Source: Australimonas brisbanensis (GTDB lineage Bacteria; Chloroflexota; Dehalococcoidia; Lucifugimonadales; Australimonadaceae). Taken from it: 64,000 bases of DNA. The stretch covers positions 1 through 64,000 of the forward strand of contig JAYQTA010000011.1 in the NCBI GenBank assembly GCA_038147155.1, read 5' to 3'. Below are positions 10,956-19,596 of the stretch, piece after piece. The notes beneath the pieces were generated by a model. That model was not told where the DNA came from, searched no databases, and saw only the letters and a list, made by a program, of their open reading frames with translations. Each line of letters begins with the position of its first letter. Position 1 is the first letter of the stretch. The position numbers and the translations under genes were made by a program.

Positions 10956-13361
10956 TTAGATGTCGAGGTTCTTCACCTGGCGGGCGTGGGCCTGGATGAA
11001 CTCCTTGCGGGGCTGCACCAGATCGCCCATGAGCGTGGTGAACACCTCATCAGCCTCGGCGGCCTGCTCGGCGCTCACCTGCAGTAGCGTGCGGGAGGCC
11101 GGGTCCATCGTGGTCTCCCACAACTGATCCGGGTTCATCTCCCCCAGCCCCTTGTAGCGCTGGATGCCGATGCCCTGGCGGTCGGCCGCGCGCTCGATGG
11201 CGTGGGCCAGGTCGTACCAGGCCAGACCCGATGCGGTGACCGCATCGCGCTTCTCGATTCGGAAGGTGTGCCCGTCCACCCACTCGGCCAGGGAGGGCAT
11301 CAGCGCCTCGGCCCGCTTGGTGGCCGTGGATTCGAGCGCGCGCGGCACGTTCACCGTCCCGTAGCCGGGCACCTCGATGTGCGGGGTGCCCGCCTCGTCC
11401 TTGAGCGTAGAGGGGTACCCCTGCTCGTTGAGCCAGGCGGCCAGGGCCTCGGCGGCGGCAGGGCTCTCGTAGGCCGAGCGGTAGCGCCCGGCGCGCAGAC
11501 CCTGCAGGAACACGCCTGCCAACTGCACCGGCAGGCCCAAGGAGGCGAGGGGCGCCACCCAGCCGGTGAGCTCGCGCAGGCGCTCCACCAGGCCGGCCAG
11601 GCGCGGGCCGGAGAGCTTGATCTTCTCGTCGTCCTCCGCCGCCACGCTCACCCGCCCGTACAGCTGGTTGGAGAGCCACGCCTCCTTGTCCGCCTCGGCG
11701 TACTGGTAGGAGACCGACCGCCCGCGTGAGACGCGGTAGAGCGGGGGCTGGGCGATGTACAGGTGGCCCGCGTCGATCAGTGGTCGCATGTTGCGGAAGA
11801 AGAAGGTGAGCAGCAGGGTGCGGATGTGCGCCCCGTCCACGTCGGCGTCGGTCATGATGATGACCTTGTGGTAGCGCAGCTTGGGCAGGTTGAAGTCCTC
11901 GCCCAGCCCCGCGCCGATGGCGGTGATGAGCGCGCGGATCTCCTCGTGGCCCAGCATGCGGTCGGGCCGCGCCTTCTCCACGTTGAGGATCTTGCCCCGC
12001 AGGGGCAGGATGGCCTGGGTGCGCCGATCGCGTCCCATCTTGGCCGACCCGCCCGCCGAGTCACCCTCCACCACGTACAGCTCGCACAGCTCCGGAGCGC
12101 GCTCGGAGCAGTCCGCCAACTTGCCGGGGAGCGAGCCGCCCTCCATGGCGTTCTTGCGGATCACCAGGTCGCGCGCCTTGCGGGCCGCATCGCGCGCCCG
12201 CTGGGAGGTGGCGCACTTGTCGATGATGCGCCGAGCGTCGTTGGGGTGCTCCTCCAGGTAGAACTCCAGGTGTTGAACCAGCAGCTGCTCCACCGTGGAC
12301 TTGATCTCCGCGTTGCCCAGCTTGCCCTTGGTCTGACCCTCGAACTGGGGCTCCTGCAGACGCACCGAGACGATGGCCGTGAGCCCCTCGCGCACGTCAT
12401 CACCCGAGAAGTTGGGCGCATCGTCGCGCACCAGCTTGGATTTGCGTGCGTAGTTGTTGATGGCGCGCGTCAGCCCCGCGCGGAAGCCCATCAGGTGGGT
12501 GCCGCCGTCGGCGGTGTTGATGCAGTTGGCGAAGGAGAGGGAGGTCTCATAGAAGCCCGTGTGGTACTGGAGGGAGATCTCCACCTGGGCGCTGTCCGCC
12601 GACTGGTCCATGTAGAACGGCTCGTCCTGGAGCACGTCCTTGTTGTGGTTGAGCTGGCGGCAGAAGGAGGCCACGCCCCCCTCGAAGTAGAAGGTGCGGT
12701 GATCCTCGGGGTGCGCGTCGGTGCCGAAGGAGAGCCAGATGCCCTTGTTCAGGTAGCTCATCTCGCGGAAGCGCTGCAGGAGGGTGTCCCGCTCGTAATG
12801 CGTGGTGGAGAAGATCTGGCTGTCGGCCAGGAACCGCACCGTGGTGCCCTGCCGGTAGGCATCGTCCGGGGCAAGCTCCCCGGCCTCCACCATCTCGCCC
12901 GTGGGGATGCCGCGCTCGTACTCCTGGTAGTAGAGGCGTCCGTCACGGCGCACCTCCACCCGCATCCACTCGGAAAGAGCGTTCACCACCGATGCGCCCA
13001 CCCCGTGCAGACCGCCAGAGACCTTGTATGCCCCACCGCCGAACTTCCCTCCGGCGTGCAGCGTGGTCATGATCGTCTCCAGGGCCGGACGGCCCGTGGA
13101 GGCGTGGGTGTCGATGGGGATGCCGCGGCCATCGTCCTGCACCGAGACCGACCCATCCTCGTGCAGGCGCACCCAGATGTGGGTGCAGTAGCCGGCCATC
13201 GCCTCGTCCACCGCGTTGTCCACCACCTCGTAAACCAGGTGGTGCAGGCCCCGGTGGTCCGTGGAGCCGATGTACATGCCCGGACGGCGGCGCACCGCCT
13301 CCAGCCCCTCCAGGACCTGGATGTCCGAGGCCGTGTAGGCGCCAGGCTTGCTCTGAGTCAC
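10956..13361 (-). CDS. gyrB: DNA gyrase subunit B
   Basis: This is the ATPase subunit of the type IIA topoisomerase that introduces negative supercoils. Visible parts are the GHKL ATPase (VVDNAVDEAMAGYC, the GRGIPID and GLHGVGASVVN loops), the transducer domain, and the TOPRIM domain with VVEGDSAGGSAKMGRDRRT and the DADVDGAHIRTLLLTFFF acidic cluster. A segment of about 170 aa lies between TOPRIM and the conserved QRYKGLGEMNPDQLWETTMD tail. It resembles the insertion known from E. coli GyrB and brings the length to 801 aa. GTG at 13361 is the likely start because AGGAGG lies 5 nt upstream; the longer frame to 13445 is atypical and overlaps the promoter. gyrA is not nearby. Confidence 0.95.
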   Translation of the reverse strand: MTQSKPGAYTASDIQVLEGLEAVRRRPGMYIGSTDHRGLHHLVYEVVDNAVDEAMAGYCTHIWVRLHEDGSVSVQDDGRGIPIDTHASTGRPALETIMTTLHAGGKFGGGAYKVSGGLHGVGASVVNALSEWMRVEVRRDGRLYYQEYERGIPTGEMVEAGELAPDDAYRQGTTVRFLADSQIFSTTHYERDTLLQRFREMSYLNKGIWLSFGTDAHPEDHRTFYFEGGVASFCRQLNHNKDVLQDEPFYMDQSADSAQVEISLQYHTGFYETSLSFANCINTADGGTHLMGFRAGLTRAINNYARKSKLVRDDAPNFSGDDVREGLTAIVSVRLQEPQFEGQTKGKLGNAEIKSTVEQLLVQHLEFYLEEHPNDARRIIDKCATSQRARDAARKARDLVIRKNAMEGGSLPGKLADCSERAPELCELYVVEGDSAGGSAKMGRDRRTQAILPLRGKILNVEKARPDRMLGHEEIRALITAIGAGLGEDFNLPKLRYHKVIIMTDADVDGAHIRTLLLTFFFRNMRPLIDAGHLYIAQPPLYRVSRGRSVSYQYAEADKEAWLSNQLYGRVSVAAEDDEKIKLSGPRLAGLVERLRELTGWVAPLASLGLPVQLAGVFLQGLRAGRYRSAYESPAAAEALAAWLNEQGYPSTLKDEAGTPHIEVPGYGTVNVPRALESTATKRAEALMPSLAEWVDGHTFRIEKRDAVTASGLAWYDLAHAIERAADRQGIGIQRYKGLGEMNPDQLWETTMDPASRTLLQVSAEQAAEADEVFTTLMGDLVQPRKEFIQAHARQVKNLDI

Positions 13362-13434
13362 GGGCTCCTCCTCATCCGGGGTGACCCCGGCGAACGGGCG
13401 GCCAGCACGCCAACGGGGCGCGCGGGGCGCGCCC

Positions 13435-13464
13435 ATTCTACCCAATACGGGGAAGGGGGGTCAA
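13435..13464 (-). promoter_or_regulatory. gyrB promoter
   Basis: The minus strand reads TTGACC, 18 bases, then TAGAAT, a strong sigma70-type match. The predicted start is near 13428, inside a small GC-rich inverted repeat (GGCGCG-CCCCG-CGCGCC). Confidence 0.7.
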
Positions 13465-13506
13465 AGCGCCCACGACATCTGGTGGTTTGGGGTCTGCGCA
13501 GGAGGA

Positions 13507-14073
13507 CTAGGTCGGGCTCACGCGCCCCTGGGCATCGCCCACCAGCACCGCGTGGAAGGCGTAGCCGTCCCTGCGCAACCGCTCGGAGCCGCCCTGGGCC
13601 CTATCGAGGATGCACGCAGCCAGCACCACCCGGTGTCCCGCCGCCTCCACCGCCTCAATGGCCTCATAGAGGGAACCCGCCGTGGAGCAGGTATCGTCCA
13701 CCACCGCCACGGGCGCACCCGCGGGAAGCGGGCCCTCGATGCGCTTGCCCAACCCGTGGTCCTTGGTCTCCTTGCGCACGAAGAAGGCGGGCACCTCGGT
13801 GCCTCCGTCCTGCCCCGAGCGCATGGCGATGGCTGCCGCCAGGGGCACCGCCGCAACGGCCGGCCCGCCCACCGCCGCCGCACCTGCCGCACGGATCACC
13901 GGTAGCAGCGCCTCCGCGGCCAGGTTCGCCCCGCGGGGTGAAAGGGTGAGCAGGCGGCCATCGAAGTAATAGCCCGACTTCTGCCCGGAGGCTAGGGTGA
14001 ACTCGCCGTAGGCGAGGGCGCCCAGCTCCTGGGCGAGGGTGAGGATGCGCTGGGCCACCGGTTCATTGCTCAT
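13507..14073 (-). CDS. pyrE: Orotate phosphoribosyltransferase
   Basis: It transfers PRPP ribose phosphate to orotate to give OMP in pyrimidine synthesis. The 188-aa protein carries FTLASGQKSGYYFDGR near the N-terminus and the PRPP-binding motif VAVVDDTCSTAGSL near residues 120-135. Its ATG overlaps the nadD stop in an ATGA, so translation is probably coupled to nadD. pyrD is far away (51.5 kb), so the pathway is scattered. The gyrB promoter lies downstream, so the operon probably ends here. Confidence 0.93.
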   Translation of the reverse strand: MSNEPVAQRILTLAQELGALAYGEFTLASGQKSGYYFDGRLLTLSPRGANLAAEALLPVIRAAGAAAVGGPAVAAVPLAAAIAMRSGQDGGTEVPAFFVRKETKDHGLGKRIEGPLPAGAPVAVVDDTCSTAGSLYEAIEAVEAAGHRVVLAACILDRAQGGSERLRRDGYAFHAVLVGDAQGRVSPT

Positions 14074-14699
14074 GCGTTGCTCCGTTGCGAGGTGGTGAGG
14101 TTGCGGTAGAGATTGTGGCGGGCGATGTAGTCAGCCACGGCATCGGGCACCAGGTAGCGCAGGGGCTCGCCGGCTCCCGCCCGGCGGCGCAGCTCCGTGC
14201 CGGAGATCTCGATCAGGGGCATCTGCACGGTCATGATGCGCTCTGACGCCGTTGGATCCACCGCCTCCAGGGCCCGCAGGTCCACCCCTCCGTGGCCAGG
14301 CCGCAGCGCCACGACGATGCGCGCCAGCTCCAGGATGCGCGCGGCATCGCGCCAGCGGTGCAGGGTGTGCAGGGCGTCCACCCCCATGATGAAGAAGACG
14401 TCGTCCTCCGCCATGCTCCCGCTGCGCAGTTGCTCCAGGGTCTCGGCCGTGTAGGTCTCACCCGGCCGGTCCAGCTCCAGGGTTGAGAGATGGAATTGGG
14501 GGTTGTCGGCGATGGCCAGTTCAACCATGGCACGCCGGTGGGCCTTGTCCGAGAGTTCAAGCCCACGCTTCATCCAGGGTAGGCCCGCGGGCATGAACCA
14601 CACCTCATCAAGACCCAGGCGCCAGGAGACCTCCTGCGCCAGGATTAGATGGCCGGTGTGTATGGGGTCGAAGGTGCCGCCCAGGATGCCTCGCCGCAT
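14070..14699 (-). CDS. nadD: Nicotinate-nucleotide adenylyltransferase
   Basis: It forms deamido-NAD from nicotinate mononucleotide and ATP in NAD synthesis. The 209-aa protein shows the nucleotidyltransferase motif GGTFDPIHTGHL at the N-terminus and the ISGTELRRR signature (ISSTxIR type) near residues 165-175. ATG at 14699 shares its A with the obgE stop (TGATG), and pyrE follows with an ATGA overlap, so obgE-nadD-pyrE is a tightly coupled unit. A GTG at 14708 is a less likely start. Confidence 0.94.
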   Translation of the reverse strand: MRRGILGGTFDPIHTGHLILAQEVSWRLGLDEVWFMPAGLPWMKRGLELSDKAHRRAMVELAIADNPQFHLSTLELDRPGETYTAETLEQLRSGSMAEDDVFFIMGVDALHTLHRWRDAARILELARIVVALRPGHGGVDLRALEAVDPTASERIMTVQMPLIEISGTELRRRAGAGEPLRYLVPDAVADYIARHNLYRNLTTSQRSNA

Positions 14700-15961
14700 C
14701 ACACCCACTCCAGTTCGAACTCACCGATCCGCACCGTATCGCCCTGCTCGACGCCCAGGCGGGAGAGCACCGTCAGCACCCCCAGGCGCTCCATCTCCGC
14801 GTGGAGTTGGATGCGGGTGCGCCAGTGGTTCAGGTTCACCACCGGCAGGTAGCGCTCCAGCTGCGGGCAGTCCACCACCAGCACCCCATCCTCACGCCAG
14901 GCCTTGGGGCGTCCGGGCCTGCCCAGGGGCGGGCGGGTCTGCTCCGGACGCTGGGCAGGCGCGGGGCGCTCCTCGGGCACCAGCACCACCAGCCGGTCGA
15001 GCAATACCTCCAGCCCCTGGGCGCCGGCGGCGCTGATCCACAGTGGGGGCTGCCCGCTCGCCTGGGTGAGCGCTGCAGTGAGCTCTTCCAGGAAGACCTG
15101 AGCCTCCTCCGTGTCGGCCTTGTTGGCGACCAGCACCACGGGTTTGGTGGCCAGCTCGCCCGGGTAGGCCGCAAGCTCTGCCGCCACGGTGCGAAACGCG
15201 TCCTCCGGGTCCCCCCCAGACGCATCCACCAGGTGAACGATGGCCCGCACCCGCTCCACGTGCCTGAGGAACTCCAGGCCCAACCCCTTCCCCTCGTGCG
15301 CACCCTCGATGAGCCCCGGTACGTCCAGCAGCACCAGCACCCGTCCCCGGTGTTCCACGACGCCCAGGTTGGGTTCCAGCGTGGTGAAGGGGTAATCGGC
15401 GATCTTGGGCTGGGCACGGGTGAGGGCGGCCAGCAGGGTCGACTTGCCCGCATTGGGTAGTCCCACGATGCCCACATCTGCGAGGAGCTTCACCTCCAGC
15501 AGCAAGGCGCGTTCTTGCCCGTCCTCTCCCGCCTCCGCCAGCATCGGCTCCTGGTTGGTGGGACCGGAGAAACGATGGTTACCCCGTCCTCCACGCCCAC
15601 CCCAGGCACCGATGAACGTCTGTCCGTCCTCAGCCAGGTCAACCAGTTGGGTACGGGTGCCATCCTCGGTCAGTTCCCACACCACCGTCCCCACGGGAAC
15701 CGACAGTTCCACATCCTTACCACCCGCTCCGTAACTGTCCTTGCCGGTGCCTGGCCTACCAGCCTCAGCCTCCAGAGTGAACAACCCATGCAGATGGCCC
15801 AGGGAACGCAGGTTCGCCCGCGCCACGATGCGCACGTTGCCGCCATCCCCCCCATCGCCGCCATCAGGCCCTCCGCGAGGGCGTGCGTACTCACGCAGGA
15901 AGGAGACGCGGCCGTCTCCCCCCTTCCCTCCACGGATGGTGATGCGCCAGGTGTCCTGCAT
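14699..15961 (-). CDS. obgE: GTPase Obg/CgtA
   Basis: This is a ribosome-associated GTPase needed for large-subunit assembly. The 420-aa protein has the glycine-rich Obg fold (residues 1-158, GGKGGDGRVSFLREY and GGDGGDGGNVRI), the G domain with G1 GLPNAGKST at 167-175, DVPGLIEGA and NKAD, and a C-terminal OCT domain of about 70 aa after a proline-rich linker. ATG at 15961 begins the conserved MQDTWRITIRGGKGG; the upstream frame has no family similarity. It is followed directly by nadD. Upstream lie 170 bp and then the end of dnaA. Confidence 0.95.
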   Translation of the reverse strand: MQDTWRITIRGGKGGDGRVSFLREYARPRGGPDGGDGGDGGNVRIVARANLRSLGHLHGLFTLEAEAGRPGTGKDSYGAGGKDVELSVPVGTVVWELTEDGTRTQLVDLAEDGQTFIGAWGGRGGRGNHRFSGPTNQEPMLAEAGEDGQERALLLEVKLLADVGIVGLPNAGKSTLLAALTRAQPKIADYPFTTLEPNLGVVEHRGRVLVLLDVPGLIEGAHEGKGLGLEFLRHVERVRAIVHLVDASGGDPEDAFRTVAAELAAYPGELATKPVVLVANKADTEEAQVFLEELTAALTQASGQPPLWISAAGAQGLEVLLDRLVVLVPEERPAPAQRPEQTRPPLGRPGRPKAWREDGVLVVDCPQLERYLPVVNLNHWRTRIQLHAEMERLGVLTVLSRLGVEQGDTVRIGEFELEWV

Positions 15962-16130
15962 CGGTGTTGGTTCCTGTTCCCTCTCCCCTTCATGTTCTCT
16001 CAGATAAGGGATGAAGGAGTAAGAGCAATAGTAATGGAGCCGAGGAAAACCGTGTGCAGTACGGTGGAGAAACGAACTGCGCCTGTCCATCATCTGGTCG
16101 CGGGGTGTTGAACGATGGAGGGGGAAGACG

Positions 16131-17489
16131 TCAGTCAACCGTTGGCGCAGCGTTGGTGAAGCCGTTGAGGAGGGAGTGCACCTGAGCGTTGAAGGCCGGG
16201 TCGGTCTCAAGGCGAGCGTGCACCTGCTTGAGGGCGTAGAGAACCGTGGTGCGATCGCGTCCGCCAACAGCCTCACCAACGGCGGTGGCGGAGAGTCCCA
16301 ACGCATAGGTGAGAACGTGCATCGCTGCGTTGCGGGCACCGGTGGTCGCCCTGTCGCGCCGCTTGGACAGCAGCGCGGCAGGGCTGGTGCCGAAGGCAGC
16401 TGCCACGGCGGCGATCACCGCACGGGGAGACGCGCCGGTGGTGGTGTCCAGCACCGCGGCGCCCAGGGCCTCGGCTGCGCGCTCCAGGGTGATGGCGGCA
16501 CCCGTGAGCTCCGCCAGCGCCGTCAGCCGGTTGAGGGCCCCCTCCAACTGGCGCACGTTGGTGGGGATGCGTTGGGCCAGATACTCGATGACCGGATCAG
16601 GCACCTCCACGGCCGAGCGTGCAGCGTGGGCCTGGAGGATCGCCGTGCGGGTCTCCAGGTCCGGGGTGCCCACGTCCACCAGCAGACCCCACTCGAAACG
16701 TGATCGCAGCCGCTCCTCCAGCAAGGGCAAGGCCGCGGGGCGCCGGTCCGAGGCGATGACCACCTGACGACCCGCATCGTGCAGGGCGTTGAAGGTGTGG
16801 AAGAAGGCCTCCTGCGTGCTCTCCTTGCCGGAGAGGAACTGGATATCGTCCAGTGCCAGGAGGTCCACTCGCCGGTAACGTTCGCGGAACTCGTCCGCCC
16901 GGCGCTCGCGGATGGCCGTGAGGAACCCGTTGGTGAAGGCCTCCGTCGTCAGGTAGACGGCATCACGCCCCTGGTCCTGTGCCTGCTGGGCGATGGCGTG
17001 GAGCAGGTGCGTCTTGCCCAGGCCCACCCCACCGTAGATGAACAGCGGGTTGTACGCGGCGCCCGGCGCATCGGCCACGGCGCGTGCGGCGGCGTAGGCC
17101 AGCTGGCTCGTCCCGCCAACCACGAAGGAATCGAAGGTGTAGCGCGGGTTCAGCGCCATCCGTCCCTCGCCACCCGTTGGGGCCGGTGCGGCAGAGGTGG
17201 GCGCGGCGGGCCTCACACCGGTGCTGACGGGGGCCTGTCCCTGGACCCGGAAGAGAACCCCCGTACCGGGGGCAACCGAGGCGACGGCGCTCTCGATCAC
17301 GCTCCGCAGCCGGCGCTCCAGCCACTCGGCGGCGAAGGTGGTCGGCACGCCAACCACCAGCACCCCGTCCTCCAGGACAAGGCCCGTGGTCTCCCGCAGC
17401 CACGTTTCGTAGCTGGGGCGATTGACCTGTAGTTGCAGCCGGCCAAGCGCAGCTTCCCAGGTGCGCGAGGCAGACGTCGAAGTAACCAC
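16131..17489 (-). CDS. dnaA: Chromosomal replication initiator DnaA
   Basis: This is the AAA+ initiator that binds DnaA boxes and opens oriC. The 452-aa protein has an N-terminal interaction domain (1-80), a short variable linker, the AAA+ domain with Walker A GGVGLGKTH (153-161) and LLALDDIQFL, and a C-terminal DNA-binding domain with the family signature VGEAVGGRDRTTVLYALKQV near 400-420. The start is GTG at 17489. There is no dnaN next to it and no visible origin in the flanking gaps, so the origin may be elsewhere. An extended -10 at 17616-17624 fits a leader of about 120 nt. Confidence 0.95.
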   Translation of the reverse strand: MVTSTSASRTWEAALGRLQLQVNRPSYETWLRETTGLVLEDGVLVVGVPTTFAAEWLERRLRSVIESAVASVAPGTGVLFRVQGQAPVSTGVRPAAPTSAAPAPTGGEGRMALNPRYTFDSFVVGGTSQLAYAAARAVADAPGAAYNPLFIYGGVGLGKTHLLHAIAQQAQDQGRDAVYLTTEAFTNGFLTAIRERRADEFRERYRRVDLLALDDIQFLSGKESTQEAFFHTFNALHDAGRQVVIASDRRPAALPLLEERLRSRFEWGLLVDVGTPDLETRTAILQAHAARSAVEVPDPVIEYLAQRIPTNVRQLEGALNRLTALAELTGAAITLERAAEALGAAVLDTTTGASPRAVIAAVAAAFGTSPAALLSKRRDRATTGARNAAMHVLTYALGLSATAVGEAVGGRDRTTVLYALKQVHARLETDPAFNAQVHSLLNGFTNAAPTVD

Positions 17490-17615
17490 GGAAGGGTGCT
17501 CCCGTCGTGGAGTAGAGGACAGGGATCTATCGACCGTTCTGGCCTGGACGGCTCCGCGCCGCCAAAAAGGCTCACACCGGGCGCTCGCGCCAGCGACTCC
17601 CGGGGCGTGCAGGGC

Positions 17616-17624
17616 ACACTAGCA
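17616..17624 (-). promoter_or_regulatory. Candidate dnaA extended -10
   Basis: TGCTAGTGT on the minus strand is preceded by CCCCTGTGCTAG, the same 12-mer found at the ppdK promoter. The rest of the 280-bp dnaA-fmt gap shows no DnaA box cluster (no TTATCCACA-like sites) and no other feature I can support. Confidence 0.35.
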
Positions 17625-17754
17625 CAGGGGGTCGCGCCACCAGCAAGGGAGCAGGGAGGGGCAAAAGAGGCCCCCGCCCCTCTTGCATTCTCGGGCACTC
17701 CTGCTGCGCCAGGCCACGGCCTGGAAAATCGACTTCCGACGCTTCGCGAGCCCG

Positions 17755-17763
17755 TGCTAGCAT
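17755..17763 (+). promoter_or_regulatory. fmt extended -10, leaderless arrangement
   Basis: TGCTAGCAT ends 6 bases before the fmt ATG at 17770. Transcription should start at or next to the start codon, and no ribosome binding site is present. Confidence 0.55.
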
Positions 17764-17769
17764 GGCGGC

Positions 17770-18729
17770 ATGGAAGGGCTGCGCGTGGTGTTCATGGGCT
17801 CCCCCGCTCCCGTGGTGCCGGTGCTGGACGCACTTGCAGAACACGCACGCGTTCAGGGCTGGTCGCTCGCTGGTGTGTACGCCGCGCCTGAGCGCCCGGC
17901 GGGACGGGGACGGGGCCTGCGCCCAGCCCCGGTCGCCGAGCGCGCCCAGGCCCTGGGCATCCCCGTGTTCACACCCGCGCGGCTGCGCGCAGAGGAGGAG
18001 CAGGCGCGTTTCCGCGGGCTGGGCGCGGACCTGGTGGTCCTGGCGGCCTATGGGTTGCTCCTGCCTCCCCTGTTCCTCGGGCCGCAGGTCGCCGGCGGGC
18101 CCGTTCATGGTGCGCTGAACGTGCACCCATCACTGCTGCCGCGCTGGCGCGGAGCCTCTCCGGTGGCCTCGGCGATCCTGGCGGGTGACGCCGAGAGCGG
18201 CGTGTGCGTGATGCGCATGGACGAGGGGCTGGACACCGGCCCGGTGCTCGCTCGCGAACGCGTCCCCCTGGACGGGACCGAGCGTACCCCCCAACTTACC
18301 GACCGGCTCTTCGCCCTGGGAGCGGGGCTGCTGGTCTCCAGCATCGGCCCCTACCTCACGGGCGGGCTCGTCCCCGAACCCCAACCCGAGCAGGGCGTGG
18401 TGGCGTGTGGGCGCTGGCGCAAGGAGGATGGGCTGCTGGAGTGGGCTCACCCGGCGGCGGCGCTGGAGCGGGCGGTGCGTGCCTTCGATCCATGGCCGGG
18501 GACGTACACTGCCTGGCGTGGGCAGCGGTTGGAGGTGCTGGAGGCGTGGGTCGAGCCGGGGAGTGCCGAGCCCGGTCAGGTGGTGGCCTTGGGCGCTGGG
18601 GTGGCGGTGGGCACCGGCGAGGGGCTCCTGGTGCTGGAGCGGGTGAAGCAGGAAGGGAAACGAGCGCTGACGGCGCAGGAGTTCCTGCGCGGCCAGCGCT
18701 CGTTCATCGGCGCACGGCTGCCATCCTGA
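17770..18729 (+). CDS. fmt: Methionyl-tRNA formyltransferase
   Basis: It formylates the initiator Met-tRNA using 10-formyl-THF. The 319-aa protein has an N-terminal Rossmann hydrolase domain (RVVFMGSPAPVVPVLDAL), the catalytic segment NVHPSLLPRWRGASPV with its Asn and His near residues 115-130, the DTGPVL aspartate, and the C-terminal FMT domain from about 205 (VVACGRWRKEDGLLEW). No deformylase gene is adjacent. It probably gives a leaderless mRNA. The gene is convergent with rplY, with only 10 bp between them. Confidence 0.95.
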   Translation: MEGLRVVFMGSPAPVVPVLDALAEHARVQGWSLAGVYAAPERPAGRGRGLRPAPVAERAQALGIPVFTPARLRAEEEQARFRGLGADLVVLAAYGLLLPPLFLGPQVAGGPVHGALNVHPSLLPRWRGASPVASAILAGDAESGVCVMRMDEGLDTGPVLARERVPLDGTERTPQLTDRLFALGAGLLVSSIGPYLTGGLVPEPQPEQGVVACGRWRKEDGLLEWAHPAAALERAVRAFDPWPGTYTAWRGQRLEVLEAWVEPGSAEPGQVVALGAGVAVGTGEGLLVLERVKQEGKRALTAQEFLRGQRSFIGARLPS

Positions 18730-18739
18730 GGGTGGGAGG

Positions 18740-19369
18740 CTAGTCCTCCTCCTCCTTCTTGGCGGTGGCTGCGGGGACGTCCCCGGCGGCGACGGCGGGC
18801 TCCGCCTCCTCCTCGGCGTGGCGCATCACGATGCGTGCCACGACATGCTCCGGGTCGGTGAGCAGCGTGACGCCCGTGGGCAGGGAGATTTGCCCGGCCA
18901 GAATCTGGGATTCCTCGTCCTCCAGAACGCCGAGGTCCACGGTGAGCACGTGGGGCAGGTCCATGGGAAGCGCCTCGACCTCCAGTTCGTGCAGGTCCTC
19001 GGTAACGGTGGCGCCCTCCTGCCGGGCACCGCGCGCCTCGCCCTCGAAGTGCAGCGGGATCGCGGCCTGCACCTTCTCGGTGCGGGAGATCTGGTGGAAG
19101 TCCACGTGGAGCAGCCGCTCGGTCACCGGGTGACGCTGGATCACGTCCACCATGACAAAGTGCTCGTCGGCGCCCACCTTCACCGTGAGGGGGGTGGTGT
19201 AGCCCACCGACTCCAGGGTGTGAATCAGGGGCAGCGTCTCGGCCTGGAGCGTCAGCGGCTCGGTGCCGTGCCCGTAGACGTGAATCGGCGTGATGCCTGC
19301 GCGGCGCAGGGCCTTGTTCTTCTTACCCATGGCCGTGCGCGTGGCGGCCTCGACGGTGTACTGCTCCAT
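18740..19369 (-). CDS. rplY: 50S ribosomal protein L25, CTC family
   Basis: It binds 5S rRNA. The 209-aa protein is the long CTC/TL5 form: an N-terminal L25 domain (residues 1-95, with ALRRAGITPIHVYGHG and LLHVDFHQIS) followed by the C-terminal TL5 beta domain and a short acidic/lysine tail (KKEEED). ATG at 19369 has GGGAGCG upstream. The leader contains a 16-bp perfect palindrome and a 9-bp hairpin (19389-19447), and an extended -10 lies further out. Confidence 0.93.
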   Translation of the reverse strand: MEQYTVEAATRTAMGKKNKALRRAGITPIHVYGHGTEPLTLQAETLPLIHTLESVGYTTPLTVKVGADEHFVMVDVIQRHPVTERLLHVDFHQISRTEKVQAAIPLHFEGEARGARQEGATVTEDLHELEVEALPMDLPHVLTVDLGVLEDEESQILAGQISLPTGVTLLTDPEHVVARIVMRHAEEEAEPAVAAGDVPAATAKKEEED

Positions 19370-19422
19370 GACGCTCCCCTACTGCTTGCCCTCCCGCGGG
19401 AGGGTGTGTTGAATCACGAACA

Positions 19423-19447
19423 GCGCCCCGCCACAGCCGCGGGGCGC
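19423..19447 (-). promoter_or_regulatory. Hairpin in the rplY leader
   Basis: GCGCCCCGC and GCGGGGCGC form a perfect 9-bp stem with a 7-base loop, beginning about 10 nt after the predicted transcription start. A second perfect palindrome, CCCTCCCGCGGGAGGG, lies at 19389-19404. It could fold into a 5S-like target for autoregulation, but this is a guess. Confidence 0.4.
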
Positions 19448-19464
19448 ACGGTGCACCATCGGCG

Positions 19465-19473
19465 ATGATACCA
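19465..19473 (-). promoter_or_regulatory. rplY extended -10
   Basis: TGGTATCAT on the minus strand has a TG one base before TATCAT (5 of 6 to consensus). A weak -35 (TTTGCG) lies 17 bases upstream. The predicted start is near 19458. Confidence 0.55.
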
Positions 19474-19507
19474 GAACCGGCCCCCCACGCAAAGATGGGC
19501 GCCTGCG

Positions 19508-19516
19508 TGGTATAAA
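19508..19516 (+). promoter_or_regulatory. Extended -10 for the Rrf2 gene
   Basis: TGGTATAAA is followed by an unusually AT-rich stretch to about 19547 (TTGTTGACCGACTTAGTTG). That stretch could hold the regulator's own operator. I could not align it convincingly to the IscR consensus. Confidence 0.5.
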
Positions 19517-19596
19517 CCTATTGTTGACCGACTTAGTTGTCTTTAAGCGCGCATGAGCCGTATCATGGCCCCGATGGCCGACGGTGGGAGTGAGCC

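Noticed and set aside
17490..17769. oriC between dnaA and fmt
   Set aside because: No DnaA boxes and no AT-rich unwinding stretch. A weak AAGAGG/CCTCTT hairpin near 17665 is not convincing as a terminator either.
19517..19547. IscR-type operator before the Rrf2 gene
   Set aside because: The AT-rich stretch contains GAC and GTC half-site fragments, but the halves do not align as an inverted repeat at the right spacing.
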